A DNA stretch of 64,000 nt from Streptomyces sp. NRRL F-5630 (GTDB taxonomy: Bacteria > Actinomycetota > Actinomycetes > Streptomycetales > Streptomycetaceae), in the NCBI RefSeq assembly GCF_000719475.1, contig NZ_JOGO01000005.1, positions 1 to 64,000 of the forward strand, written 5' to 3'. The notes under the pieces are model-generated. The model had not been told where the DNA came from. It saw nothing but the letters and a program-made list of their open reading frames with translations, and did not search any database. Below, piece by piece: positions 31,077-42,100 of this stretch (position 1 is its first letter; each line of letters begins with the position of its first letter). The position numbers and the translations under genes are program-made.

Positions 31077-32083
31077 GAGTCGATCATAGTTCGGTCCCGG
31101 GCGTACCCGGCGTGGTGGGCGGACGGGGCCGTAGCGCCCCCCGCGTGGCGGGCGGACGCCGTCTCGCCGCGGTCCGGGGAGGGCAGCGGGTCGTAGCCGA
31201 GACGGCCGCGGGTGGCGATCACGATCACCGTCGCGGCGACGGCGGCACCCGAGCCCATCGCGATGAGGGCGAGTTCCCCGTCCAGGGCGGGGAACATCTC
31301 GGTCCACATCACGGACGCGAAGGTGTTGACGCCCACGTGCATGAGCATGGAGAACGGCACACTCTGCCCCGTGCGGTTGAACACCCACGACATCACGATG
31401 TTGAACGCGACGCAGAACCCGAGGAACACCAGCGGCCGGAACCAGGACGCCTCGGGGTAGCCGCCCCACTCCGTGAGGAACAGCGGGAAGTGCCACACAC
31501 CCCACAGCGGGCCCAGGACGAACGCGGAGCGCAGCGGCGAGAACCGGCTCTGCAGACGGGGAAGGGCGAAGTCGCGCCACCCGGGCTCCTCGGCCAGGCC
31601 GGTCGTGATCATCTGGAACACCAGCATCGGCACGAAGGCACTGAGCGCGGCGGCCGAGGGGGTGGCGATCTGCCCGCCGGAGAACGCCAGGCCGGTCAGG
31701 AGCATCCCGGCGGGAACGCTGAGCAACGTGACCGCGTACCAGCGTCCGCCGACCCGCCACCGCCAGAGCCGGCGCGTCCAGGCGCGCAGACCGGTCCGGC
31801 CGTCCACCAGCGCGGTCATCGCGAAAGCCGCGCCGATCGGGCCCAGGTAGGCGCCGGGCAGGACCCCCAGGACCTGGGTGGTCCCCAGGATCGCGGGGAA
31901 CCGGTAGTCCCAGACGCCGAGGCCGTTCTGCGACAGGATGTACGGCACCCACGCCACCCAGCTCAGCCCGTTCGCGAGGAGGAAGAAGTAGGTCAGCGGA
32001 CGCGCTCGCGCGATCGCGCGGAGCCTTGCCGGGAGGCGGTCGGGGACCGGGGCGCCGGAGAGAGCGGTTCGGTTCTGTGTCAT
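31073..32083 (-). CDS. CPBP-family intramembrane protease (CAAX/Abi type)
   Basis: A 336-residue protein with about eight membrane segments and the three CPBP motifs: TGLAEEPGWRDFALPRL (Glu-Glu and Arg), GPLWGVWHFPLFL (His) and SMLMHVGVNTF (His-x3-Asn). Members cleave prenylated proteins or peptides, or act in bacteriocin self-immunity. It is the first gene of an overlapping CPBP-kinase-regulator operon, so it may be a target or accessory of that signalling pair. It sits between two peptide-producing loci, which makes an immunity role conceivable but unproven. Confidence 0.85.
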   Translation of the reverse strand: MTQNRTALSGAPVPDRLPARLRAIARARPLTYFFLLANGLSWVAWVPYILSQNGLGVWDYRFPAILGTTQVLGVLPGAYLGPIGAAFAMTALVDGRTGLRAWTRRLWRWRVGGRWYAVTLLSVPAGMLLTGLAFSGGQIATPSAAALSAFVPMLVFQMITTGLAEEPGWRDFALPRLQSRFSPLRSAFVLGPLWGVWHFPLFLTEWGGYPEASWFRPLVFLGFCVAFNIVMSWVFNRTGQSVPFSMLMHVGVNTFASVMWTEMFPALDGELALIAMGSGAAVAATVIVIATRGRLGYDPLPSPDRGETASARHAGGATAPSAHHAGYARDRTMIDS

Positions 32084-32124
32084 GGCGGCAACGCTAGGTT
32101 TCCCCGCCGACGGGCTCTACGGTC

Positions 32125-32161
32125 CGATGGTTGCATCGAGGCAGTGCATCCGAAGGATGCA
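32125..32161. promoter_or_regulatory. Palindromes upstream of the CPBP-kinase-regulator operon
   Basis: TGCATCC-GAA-GGATGCA (32145-32161) is a perfect seven-base inverted repeat, and CGATG-GTTG-CATCG (32125-32138) is a second, shorter one. They lie 40-80 bases upstream of the CPBP start, a suitable place for the response regulator or another dimeric regulator to bind. Confidence 0.5.
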
Positions 32162-32309
32162 AACCACTCCGTGCGGGCGGCGCGGTCTCGCGGGACGGCC
32201 GTTCTCGCTACCGCCGCGCGGGCCGGGGAATCTCCCGGAACAGGCGTTCGTCCAGGGGTGGTGCGACACGCTGCGAAGAGCGTCGGCCCGGTAAGAGCCT
32301 TGGGGAACC

Positions 32310-32470
32310 GGGGAGTCCGTCGCGATCCTGGCCCGCTGCCGCGCGAACTCCCCGCACGGCAATCACCCTTGGTTACTATGCTCCCTTCATGCCAAAAGCC
32401 GGAAGCCGGAAGCCGGAGGGCGGGGCGCCCTCGACGGGCTGCTGGGGGAGCGGGGAGACCGGCCCGCCGG
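32310..32470 (+). pseudogene. Decayed 3' fragment of a tyrosine integrase gene (left copy)
   Basis: This stretch matches the integrase remnant near 50.45-50.6 kb base by base over most of its length, for example GGGGAGTCCGT, TTGGTTACTATGCT, CTTCATGCCA and the GACGGGCTGCTGGG end. Read with one frameshift it gives GESVAILAR, then LGYYA-FMP-AGS (the catalytic Tyr region) and LDGLLGERGD. There is no start and no complete catalytic domain. It has the same orientation as the right copy. Confidence 0.65.
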
Positions 32471-32712
32471 CACATTGCCGGTGAGATCGGCGTGAACGAG
32501 CTGAGCAGCGTCCTGCTTCACCGGGCGCCTCAGCTCCAGCAGAGCCGAGAACGGCACGGAGAGGTCGTCGATCACATCGACGTCCTGCTCGTCCCACGCG
32601 ACCCGATCGCCCACAGCCCACGGATGGGCACGCCGATCAAGGAAGTTCGGCCGGGGCACCTGCCGCAGGGCAGCATGGAAGGCACGGCCGGCACTGAGCA
32701 CACCGCTGATCG
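32471..32712 (-). pseudogene. Truncated phosphotransferase-like fragment
   Basis: The minus strand encodes GRAFHAALRQVPRPNFLDRRAHPWAVGDRVAWDE, then SALLELRRPV and QLVHADLTGNV. The last is the catalytic-loop motif (H-x-D-L-x-x-N) of aminoglycoside-phosphotransferase-fold proteins, and the rest recalls a small actinobacterial family of such proteins (TIGR02569-like). The frame is cut off right after the motif, exactly where the integrase fragment begins, and no proper N terminus is present upstream. It is a broken gene whose C-terminal part was lost at the junction. The family call is from memory of the pattern. Confidence 0.5.
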
Positions 32713-32915
32713 GCGGGGGCGTCAGCACGGAGTCCTGCGCCGCACACGCGGTTGACGGCCACCTCGACATCGATGCGCGAGTAGGGGCGGCCGAGCAGGT
32801 GCCGCAGCGGCCGGGTGCGGCGGCTGATCTCGCGGCGCAGTGCTCCTGCGTCGAGGGCGTCGATGCCGGCGCCCCTGGACGGAGGAGGACACGGCGTGCG
32901 ACACAAGTGACATCC

Positions 32916-32952
32916 GACCGCCCGTCCTGGACGCCGTCCAGGACGGGCGGTC
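32916..32952 (-). terminator. Terminator downstream of the MFS gene
   Basis: GACCGCCCGTCCTGGAC (32916-32932) is perfectly complementary to 32936-32952 with a three-base loop, a 17-pair stem located 77 bases beyond the MFS stop. This is the strongest hairpin in the window. Confidence 0.75.
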
Positions 32953-33029
32953 CGCAGCGGATCCGCCGCGGACCGGAAGCGGAGAGAGCGCTGTCGCTGC
33001 TCGGGGCAACTTCTGGTCGCGGGTGGCGG

Positions 33030-34271
33030 TCAGCCGGCCACAGCCCGGCGAGGCGCAGCCACCCGCAGGGCGATCAGCAGTGCGGAGGCGAGCAATACGG
33101 CGCCGGAGACGGTGAATACGGTCAGGACGCCGCCGAAACCGAAGAGCACACCGCCCGCCGCGGCCCCGCCCGCGATCGCGGACTGGACGCCCACCACGAC
33201 GAGGCCGCCCGCGCTCTCCGCCTGGTCGGGCACCATGCGCGTGGCCCAGTTGGACCAGGCCACCGATACGCCGCCGAAGGCGAGGCCCCAGAGGATGACC
33301 AGCGCCACGTACCCGGTCTGCCCGACGGGCAGCAGGGCCAGGCCGAGGGCCGCGAGGGCCATCAGGGCAGGCGTCAGTGCCAGCGTCAGGCGGAGGCTGA
33401 ATTCCAGGAGGCGGCCGGCCGCCAGCGTGCCGACGAAGTTGGCCACGCCGAAGACGAACAGCACCAGGGTCAGCTTGCCGCTATCGACCTTCACCACGCT
33501 TTCCAGCGCCGGCCGGATGTAGGTGAACAGCGCGTAGTGCCCGATGTGGACCAGCAGCATTCCCACGATGCCCAGCCCGAAGCCGGGGCGCCGCAGCACC
33601 TCCCACAGCGTGCCCAGCCGTGCCGTGCCCTGGGGCTTCAACGGGGGCAGCGCGAACATCTGGAAGACCAGCGTCAGCACGCCGAGCCCGGCCGCCGCCC
33701 AGAAGGTGCTGCGCCAGCCGGCCAGGTCGCCGAGGTAACTGCCGAGCGGCACGGCCACGATGGTCGCCACCGCGATACCGCTGAAGATGACCGACACCGC
33801 ACGCGGCACCAGCGGGGCGGGCACCAGCCGCATCGCTACGGCCGCCGCCATGCTCCAAAAGCCGCCGAGCGCGATGCCCAGGAGTATGCGCATCAGCATC
33901 AGCATGGTCATGTTGGTGGCCGTGGCCACCAACAGGTTGGAGACGATCAGCAGGACGGTGAAGCCGAGCAGCACGAGCCGCCGGTCGATCTTCCTCGTCA
34001 GGCTCGCGGTCAGCAGTCCGGACAGCATCGCCGCCACCGCCGTGACGGTCACCGCCTGCCCGGCCAGAGCTTGCGAGACTCCCAGGTCGGAGGCGATCGG
34101 GGTCAGCAGGCTGGCCGGCAGGTACTCCGCCGTCAGCAGCCCGAAGACGCCTACCGCCAGCGAGAGTACCGCCGCCCAGGAGGACGAGACCGGTTCGGGC
34201 GGCGCCGCTACCGCACCGGAGGATCCCCCAGGGCCGGCATCGGTCACCGTGCCGCACACATCACTGCTCAA
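33030..34271 (-). CDS. MFS drug/metabolite exporter (DHA1, AraJ-like)
   Basis: A 413-residue protein with twelve hydrophobic segments. The N-terminal half carries the DHA1-type features LTAEYLPASLLTPIASDLGVS and SLTRKIDRRLVLLGFT (loop 2-3 motif). The last segments run FGFGGVLTVFTVSGAVLLASALLIALRVA. It resembles AraJ/YdhP-type efflux proteins. The start is probably TTG 34271 although the ribosome site is weak; internal GTG codons are alternatives. It is divergent from the AraC gene with a perfect inverted repeat between, and lies in the NRPS cassette, so export of that peptide is a reasonable inference. Confidence 0.87.
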   Translation of the reverse strand: MSSDVCGTVTDAGPGGSSGAVAAPPEPVSSSWAAVLSLAVGVFGLLTAEYLPASLLTPIASDLGVSQALAGQAVTVTAVAAMLSGLLTASLTRKIDRRLVLLGFTVLLIVSNLLVATATNMTMLMLMRILLGIALGGFWSMAAAVAMRLVPAPLVPRAVSVIFSGIAVATIVAVPLGSYLGDLAGWRSTFWAAAGLGVLTLVFQMFALPPLKPQGTARLGTLWEVLRRPGFGLGIVGMLLVHIGHYALFTYIRPALESVVKVDSGKLTLVLFVFGVANFVGTLAAGRLLEFSLRLTLALTPALMALAALGLALLPVGQTGYVALVILWGLAFGGVSVAWSNWATRMVPDQAESAGGLVVVGVQSAIAGGAAAGGVLFGFGGVLTVFTVSGAVLLASALLIALRVAAPRRAVAG

Positions 34272-34284
34272 CTTCTTTACTTCC

Positions 34285-34313
34285 CTTGACTCGCGTGAAA
34301 GGTTCGAGTCAAG
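34285..34313. promoter_or_regulatory. Inverted repeat in the MFS-AraC divergent promoter region
   Basis: CTTGACTCG (34285-34293) and CGAGTCAAG (34305-34313) form a perfect nine-base inverted repeat with an 11-base spacer. It is the only strong symmetry in the 68-bp gap between the MFS and AraC genes. Confidence 0.6.
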
Positions 34314-34339
34314 CCTGCACGCGAAATTCAGGATGAGCT

Positions 34340-35401
34340 ATGACAGTAAGTCCGCGATATTTGACCGAAACCCCGGGCGGGCACACCGGGGGCTCCTCAG
34401 ACGGATCACGGGACGGAGCCCCGGACAGCGCCCCCGCCGCGGAAACCGGAGAGCACTCCACCCTGTCGTCGGACCTCATCAGCGAGCTACTGACGAGCAT
34501 GCGGCTGCGTGGGGTCCGGTACCGCCGCGTACAGGTCGGCGCACGATTCGGGTTCCGTTTCGACGCCAAGCCGGGGCGTGCCTGTTTCCACTTCCTCGCC
34601 GTCGGCTCCGCCGTCCTGCGCACCGAGGACGGGACGCTCCACGAACTCGTCGCCGGCAATGCCGTGTTCATGCCGCACGGCGCGTCCCACCAGCTGCTCT
34701 CCGGTCCGGACATCCCGGCCCGGGGCATCGACAGTTTCGACGCGGTCCACCTCGGTGACGCGGTGAGCGGCGTGGACACCTGCCCGAGCACCCATCCGGA
34801 CCCCGGCGCGATCTTCTTCACCGGCTATATGGACTTCGACCTCGGCGGAATGCAGGGCCTGAGCGCGTTGATGCCCGAGGTCATGCTGGTCGACGCCACG
34901 GGGGCGCGGTATCCCGGGCTCATGCCGATCCTCGCCTCCATGAAGCGGGAGGTCTGCTCCGGTCGTGTGGGCTTCGCCGGAGTGCTCGCCCGGCTGGCCG
35001 AGGTGGCGGCGGCCATGATCGTGCGGGGCTGGGTCGAATGCGGCTGCGACAACTCTGCCGGTCTCGTGGCCGCGCTGCGCGACCCGCGCCTGGCCCGCGC
35101 GATCCTGGCCCTGCACCGGAAGCCGGAACACCCGTGGACGGTGGCCGAGTTGGCGGCGGAGTGCCATGTCTCCCGGTCCGTGTTCGCCGACCGGTTCCAG
35201 GCCACGATCGGCATGCCGCCCCTCCGTTACGCCACGGAACTGCGGATGCTCCTCGCCGGGCAGTGGCTGGCCCAAGGCACGCTGCCGATCCAGTCCGTGG
35301 CCAGCCGCCTCGGCTACACCTCGCAGGCCGCCTTCAGCCGCGCCTTCAAACGCGTCACCGGCCACCCGCCGGGTGCCAGCAAAAACGCCGCCCGTTCGTA
35401 G
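34340..35401 (+). CDS. AraC-family regulator with N-terminal cupin (AraC_binding/Cupin_6)
   Basis: 353 residues. A disordered Gly/Ser-rich N terminus (1-40) leads into a cupin-like ligand domain (about 45-230; ACFHFLAVGSAVLRTEDGTLHELVAGNAVFMPHGASHQLLSG) and two AraC helix-turn-helices at the C terminus (WTVAELAAECHVSRSVFADRFQATIGMPPLRYATELRM and IQSVASRLGYTSQAAFSRAFKRVTGHPPG). AGGA lies six bases before the ATG. It probably controls the divergent exporter and perhaps the NRPS genes. The ligand is unknown; in this subgroup it is often a small xenobiotic or the pathway product. Confidence 0.9.
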   Translation: MTVSPRYLTETPGGHTGGSSDGSRDGAPDSAPAAETGEHSTLSSDLISELLTSMRLRGVRYRRVQVGARFGFRFDAKPGRACFHFLAVGSAVLRTEDGTLHELVAGNAVFMPHGASHQLLSGPDIPARGIDSFDAVHLGDAVSGVDTCPSTHPDPGAIFFTGYMDFDLGGMQGLSALMPEVMLVDATGARYPGLMPILASMKREVCSGRVGFAGVLARLAEVAAAMIVRGWVECGCDNSAGLVAALRDPRLARAILALHRKPEHPWTVAELAAECHVSRSVFADRFQATIGMPPLRYATELRMLLAGQWLAQGTLPIQSVASRLGYTSQAAFSRAFKRVTGHPPGASKNAARS

Positions 35402-35523
35402 CCGCGCGTCCGCAGATCCGCGTCCGCAGGTCTGGCGTGACTACGGGCCTTCCTCTTGCGGTTGGTGACCCCGGTGTGGGGATTGTCTGCCGTGCGGAAC
35501 CACCGGTGTGGCCAGGACGTCGC

Positions 35524-35748
35524 TCAGGCCGGGCCGGAGTCCTCCATGGCCTGGGCGAGGGACGTGGGGCGCAGGTCGGTCCAGTGGGTGTCGATGTACT
35601 CGAGTGCCTCATCGCGGCCGGTCTCACCGAGGGCGGTCCGCCAGCCCTCGGGGACGTCGGCGAACGAGGGCCACAGCGAGTGCTGCCCCTCGTCGTTGAC
35701 CAGGACCAGGTAGGTGCCGTCCGGGTCGTCGAAGGGATTGGTGCTCAT
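35524..35748 (-). CDS. MbtH-like protein
   Basis: A 74-residue protein with the MbtH signature: [36 protein letters not shown], then [14 protein letters not shown], with the conserved Trp residues. MbtH proteins bind adenylation domains and are needed for folding or activity of many actinobacterial NRPSs. AAGGAG lies eight bases before the ATG at 35748. It is transcribed away from the large NRPS, convergent with AraC. It is the only such gene in the window and may serve both NRPS loci (six A domains in all). Confidence 0.95.
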   Translation of the reverse strand: MSTNPFDDPDGTYLVLVNDEGQHSLWPSFADVPEGWRTALGETGRDEALEYIDTHWTDLRPTSLAQAMEDSGPA

Positions 35749-36134
35749 CCGGTCACTCCTTCTCAGCGGATTCTTCTTCACCGGTGTGGCGTGACATTCG
35801 CAAACAGCTCACCGGGGGAGGGGCGGCGCAAGCCGGCGCCCCCCGGCGCCCGTGCGTGCTCGGCCTCCTGGTCCCGGTGTCCGTGCCGGCCGCCTGCCGT
35901 CGGTCCGCGCACCGGATCCGGCAGGACGACCTAGGTGAAGACTTTACGTTGCGCACGCTTCCAAACCTCTCCCACCTGCTTCTTTGGATCGTCGCAAGCA
36001 AACGTGAGATACGGCATATTGCACGGTCTTTACTCATCCATTGCCTGCCGTGTTTCGATGAGTCGGTCCGCTTCTTGATCGCTCCGACCACATCCGACGG
36101 CGTCGCCGGCACGGCACCGGCAGGACCGATGGGG
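35749..36134. other. Divergent MbtH-NRPS regulatory region
   Basis: 386 bases without a gene. The NRPS frame is open across it, but the codons are atypical ([27 protein letters not shown]) and no domain resemblance exists before the EntF-like C domain. The A/T-rich part 35935-36060 probably holds the promoters for both directions. A possible pair is TTGGAT with GATACG 18 bases later, near 35985-36015, but it is weak. Confidence 0.5.
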
Positions 36135-39100
36135 ATGCTCATTCTCATGCCCGAAAACCGACCTGACCTGCGGCTCTCCGATGCTCAACTCGGGGTCTGG
36201 CTCGCGGAGCGTGCTGGCTTCAGCCGCCCCGGCGCCTATCAGTGGGCCGAATACCTCGTCCTGGACGGAGACGTCGACACCGGCCTCCTCGCCACCTCGG
36301 TGACCAGAGCGGCGACCGACTGCGAGGCGGTCAACGTCCGCATCGTCGAGGGAACGGATTCTTCGCCTGCGCAACGGCTTCTCCGGGCCCCGGAACACAC
36401 CATCGAGGTGGTCGACATCCGGGAAGCGTCCGACCCGGAAGCCGCCGCGCGGGAGTGGATGCGGGCCGCTCTGGCCGAGGCCGGAGGCAGCGACGCCGGG
36501 CCGCTGTTCCTGGGGGCCGTGCTGCGCGTCACCGACGACCGCACGGTGGTGTTCCACCGGGTCCACCACATCGCCCTCGACGGCGCGGGCATGGCCCTGT
36601 TCGCCGAACGTGTCGCCGAGGTCTACCGCTGCCTGTACGACGGGCGCGCCGTCCCGGAGTGCGACTGGGGTGGACTCCGTTCCCTGGTGCACGCCGAGGC
36701 CGCCTACCGGGAGGCGGCGGAACACACCGAGGACCGGGACTGGTGGCGGGAACGGCTGGCCGGGGGGCCGGACTTCTTGAGCCTCGGCACCCATCCGGCA
36801 CCGGCCACCACCCACTCGCTCCGGCTGACCAGGGTTCTGCCGACGGAGGAGTTCGCCAGGCTGCGGGGTGCCGCGCGACGGCTCGGACACCGCTGGACCC
36901 GGCTGCTCACCGCGGCGACCGCCGGCTACCTGCACGCGGTGACCGGCAACCGTGACGTCGTCCTGAGCCTGCCCGTCGCCGGCCGTCCGCCCGAACTCAC
37001 CCGGACCGTCCCCGCGATGTCGGCCAACGTCCTGCCGCTGCGGTTGCACGTCGATCCGGCGGCCAGCGTCGGTACCCTGCTCGACCAGGTCGCCGGGGAA
37101 CTGCGGCTGGTGCGCCGTCACCAGCGTTACCGGGGCGAGCACCTGCGACGCGAGCTGGGCTACCCCGAGGACGGCAGGAGGTTCTTCGGGCCGGTGCTCA
37201 ACATCCAGCGTTTTGACCGGCCACTGCGGTTCGGCCCGGTGACCGCCACCGTCCACAACCTCCAGGCGCCACCGTCGGAGGACCTCTCGATCGTCGCCTA
37301 CGACCGTGGCGACGGCGTGCTGCGCCTCGACTTCGACGCCAACCCCTACAACTACGGCGAAGACCTGCTGCACGACATCGCCGACCGCTTCCTGCACGTG
37401 CTGTGGCAGGTGGCGGACGCCGACCCGGACACACCACTGGCCCGGATCGCGCCGACCACCGCGCGGGAGCGCAGGCACAGCGCCGCGCTGGGCACGGGCG
37501 ACCGCACGACGGCGGCGCCCGGCGGGACGGCCGTCGGCCGGTTCGCGGAACAAGTACGCCGCACGCCGGACGCGTTCGCGGTGCGCTCGGCGGAGACCGG
37601 TGAACGGCTGACCTACCGCGAACTGGACGCGCGGAGTTCCGCGCTGGCCGCCGGACTCACCGCGGCCGGTGCGGGCCCGGAGCGGACCGTCGCCCTGCTC
37701 CTCGAACGGTCGGCCGACCTCGTCGTCGCGGCACTCGCGGTGGTGCGGACGGGCGCCGCCTACGTCCCGTTGCAGCGGGACGACGCGCTCTCCCGGCAGG
37801 AAGCGGTGCTCTCCGACGCGGGAGCGCGGGTGCTGCTCACCGACCGGCACACCGCGGGGGACCCCGTCGTGCCGCTGGCCCGCGACCGTGGGGTGCGGCA
37901 TCTGGACGTACGGACAGGGGAAGCCGGGACGTCGAGGGGGTCCGGGGCCATGGAGCCGCGGGCTGTACCGGAAGCGCTGGCGTGCGTGATGTTCACCTCC
38001 GGCTCGACGGGACGGCCCAAGGGCGTCGCGATCACCCAGGGCAACCTGGCCGGGCTCGCCGCCGACCAGTGGTGGTCCGAAGGCGGCGCCGACCGGGTGC
38101 TGCTGCATTCGCCGCACGCCTTCGACGCGTTCAACCTGGAACTGTGGGTGCCGTTGCTGACCGGTGGCGAGGTGGTCGTCGCCGCACCGGGACGGCTGGG
38201 CCCGGCCGAACTGTCCCGGCTCGCGGCCGGGACCGGGATCACCGGGCTGTGGCTGACGGCCGGGCTGTTCCACGCCATCGCCACGGAGGACCCCGCGTGC
38301 CTGGCCGGAGTGCGCCAGGTGTGGACCGGCGGTGACGTGGTGTCTCCCGCGGCGGTGCGCGCCGTGCGCTCCGCGCTGCCGGAACTCACCGTCGTCAACG
38401 GGTACGGCCCCACCGAGACCACGGTGTTCGCGACCAGGGGTGCCGTCGGTGAGCAGGCGCCCGAAGACGCGGGGCCGGTCCCCATCGGGACGCCGCTGGA
38501 CGGCAAGCGGGTGCTGCTGCTCGACGACGCACTGCGCCCGGTGCCACCCGGCGCGGTGGGCGAGCTGTACCTCGGGGGCGCCGGGGTGGCGCGCGGCTAC
38601 CTGGGCCGGGCGGCCCTCACCGCCGAGCGCTTCGTGCCCGACCCCTACGGGCCGCCCGGCGCCCGTGTCTACCGCACGGGCGACCTGGCCCGCTGGAACC
38701 ACGACGGGCGGTTGGAGTTCGCCGGACGCACCGACGGACAGATCAAGCTCCGCGGCTACCGGATCGAACCGGGAGAGATCGACGCCGCGCTGCTGGCCGA
38801 GCCCGGCGTACGCCAGGCCGCGACGATCCTGCGCGAGGACCGGCCGGGGGTGCGGCGGCTGGTCTCCTACGTGGTCACCGCGGGCGAGGCCGGTGCGCTG
38901 CGCGACGGTGTGGCGGACCGGCTCCCGCCGTACATGGTGCCGTCGGCCGTGGTCGGGCTGGACCGGCTGCCGCTGACCCGCAACGGCAAGCTCGACCGGT
39001 CCGCGCTGTCGGCGCCGGAGACCGCGAGCACGAGCACGGGCACGAGCGCGGGAACGGACACGAGCACCGGCACCGGTAACGGCAGGGCTCCTCGCACCGC

Positions 39101-42100
39101 CGTCGAGCAGCGGCTGGCCGAGCTGTTCGGGGAGGTCCTCGGCCTGTCCGAAGTACCGGTCGACCAAGACTTCTTCCAGCTCGGCGGCGACAGCATCAAG
39201 GCGATCCAGCTCGCCGGAGCGGCCCAGCGGGCCGGTCTCGCCGTCGGCACCCCCGACGTGTTCCGCACCCCCACCGTCTCCGGCCTGGCCAGTGGCGTCG
39301 GAGCGGAGCAGCCGGAGACGGGGCAGCGGGTCGCGCTGGGCGACGCGGACGATCCCACGGTCCCGCTGACGCCCATCATGCACTGGCTGCGTGAACGCGG
39401 CGGCCCGATCGAGGGCTTCACGCAGTCCCTGACCGTACGCACCCCGGCGGGCATGACCGGGGAACAGGTGCGCGCGGTGGTACAGGCGCTGGTCGACCAC
39501 CACGACATGCTGCGGCTCTCGCTCACCACCGCCGCGGGCGGCCTGTGGGCCCTGGAAGTGCGGCCGCGCGCCACCGTCGAGCTGAACCGGCGGGACACCG
39601 TGCTCGACCCCGGGCACGGGCGGATGGTCGACGCGCGCTGGCAGGACCGCGGCCCGGCAAAGGCGGGCGAACTGACCCTCACCGTGCACCACCTCAGCGT
39701 CGACGGTGTCTCCTGGCGCATCATCCAGGAAGACCTCCGGGCCGCCTGGGAGGCCGTACGAGACGGGCGCACACCACGGTTGCAGCCGACGGGCACCTCC
39801 TTCCCCCAGTGGGCGAAGGCACTGGTCCAGTACGCACACCACCCGTCCGTGCTGGAGGAATACCCCCGGTGGCAACCGGACCGGCAGGACCAGCCCGACC
39901 TGCCGGAAGCACCGGTCCAGCCGGTCCCCGAGGACCCCCCTGTCGCAGCCCGTGCCCTGGACCGCACCGTGGACACCGAGGACACCCGGCTCCGCCACTC
40001 CGCCACCCTCCCCGGCACACTCACCGCACACCTGGTGACCGAGGCCACCGCCGCCTTCGACTGCTCGGTGCACGAGCTGCTGCTCACCGCGTTCGCCCTG
40101 GCAGCCGCCGACTGGCGGGAGGGCCCCGACACACTGCTGGTGGATCTCGAAGGCCACGGGCGCGAGGAGTTCGCCGCCAACCTGGATCTGTCCCGTACGG
40201 TCGGCTGGTTCACCACCCTGCTCCCCGTGGTGCTCGACCCCGGATGCTCCTGGGCCGAAGCGCGCACCGATCCGGCCGCGCTGGACGGCGCGGTGGCCAA
40301 GGTACGGGCCTGCGTACGGGACGCCGCGCGCGCCGGACTCAGCCACGGACTGCTGCGCCACCTCAACCCGCAGACCGCCCCGGCGCTGGCCGCACGCGCG
40401 GCGCCGCAGTTCGCGTTCAACTACCTGGGCAGGTTCGACGTCGGCGGTGCGGGGGACTGGGCCGTGGTGGCCGACGCCACCGTGCTCGGTCCTGACACCG
40501 GCGGCGGGCTGGCGATGGGTCACATCGTCGAACTGGACACGGTGCTCGCCGACCACCCGGACGGACCCCGGCTGGTGGCGAACTGGTCGTGGCCCGGCGG
40601 GCTGCTCACCGAAGCGCGGATCCGCGAACTCGCGGACCGGTGGTTCGACGTGCTGACGGCGCTGACGCGGCGGGCCCGCACCCGGGCGCAGGGCGAACTG
40701 CCACTGCCGCCGCTGGCACAGGGGCTGCTGTTCCACTCGCTCTACGACCACGACGGCGCCGACCCCTACCTCGTCCAGTTCGTCTTCGACATCGGCGGAC
40801 CGCTGGACCCCGCCGCGCTGCGCGACGCACTCCACCGCCTGCTGCTGCGCCATCCCCAGCTCTCCGCGGGCGTCCGGAACAGCCCGTCGGGACGTCCCGT
40901 CCAGGTGGTCGTCCCGGACTTCGCCGTGGAGTGGCGGGAGATACCCGCGCACGAGGACCTGGAGCGTTTCCTCGACGCCGACCGCAGGCGGCGGTTCGAC
41001 CTGGCGAGCCCCCCGCTGGTCCGCGCGGCACTGCGGCACCGTGACGGCGAACGGCACACCTTCGTCCTGACCACGCACCACCTGCTGCTGGACGGCTGGT
41101 CCATGCCCGTCCTGATCGAGGAGCTGTTCGCGCTCTACGCGGGCCGCGCGCTGCCGCCCGCGACGCCGTACCGCGACTTCCTCGACTGGCTGTCCAAGAG
41201 GGACTCCCGCGCGAGCGAGGCCGCCTGGCGCGCGCTGCTCTCCTCCGTTGACGGTCCGACGCTCGTCGGGGGCGCGGACCGGCGTGGTTCTGCCGCGGCC
41301 CGGCACCGGCTGACGGCCGAGCTGGACGAGGCCATCAGCGCGCGCGTCGACGCCGTGGCGCGGCAGCACGGGCTGACCGCCAACGTGATCGTGCAACTGG
41401 CATGGGCGGTGCTGCTCGGTGCCCTGACCGGCCGCGACGACGTGGTGTTCGGCGCGACGGTCTCCGGCCGCCCCGCGGAGCTGCCCGGCTCGGAGCGGAT
41501 CGTCGGCCTGCTGATCAACACCATTCCCGTACGGGTCCGCCTCGACCCCCGCCTGTCGGTCGCCGAGTCCCTCGCGGAGCTGCGCGCCCAGCAACTGTCC
41601 ATGCTGGACCACCAGCATGCCGACCTGACACGGCTCCAGTCGATCGCCGGGCACGCCGAACTCTTCGACACGGTCGTGGTCTTCGAGAACTATCCGGTCG
41701 ACGAGGACAGGCTGCGCGATCTCGTGCCAGGGCTGGAACTCAGGGACGTCCAGGGCCGGGACGGCACGCACTACCCGCTGACGCTGATCGCCATGCCGGG
41801 CGACGGCCGCCTGCGGCTCCGTCTCGACCACAGCACCGACCTGTTCGACGAGGAGGGGGCCCGCCGTCTCCTCGACCGCCTCGGCGCACTCCTCGACCGG
41901 ATCACCGCCCGTCCGGAGGCACGGCTGGGCCAGCTCGGTCTGCTGCTTCCGGACGAACAGGAAGTGGCCGCGGACCGCGAAGCGGAACCCGTCCACGGCA
42001 CACTGCCCGCGCTGTTCGAGGAGCAGGTGCGCCGACGGCCGGCGGCCCCGGCCCTCACCTGCGGGGAGACCACCCTGTCGTACGGGGAGCTGAACGCGCG

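Noticed and set aside
32637..32906. Minus-strand frame with ALRREISRRTRPLRHLLGRPY as a separate gene
   Set aside because: It looks slightly non-random and could be more of a broken gene, but no family, start site or intact length supports it.
35784..36134. Upstream part of the 3965-codon frame as NRPS coding sequence
   Set aside because: Atypical codons and no domain resemblance; it coincides with the region needed for the divergent MbtH and NRPS promoters.
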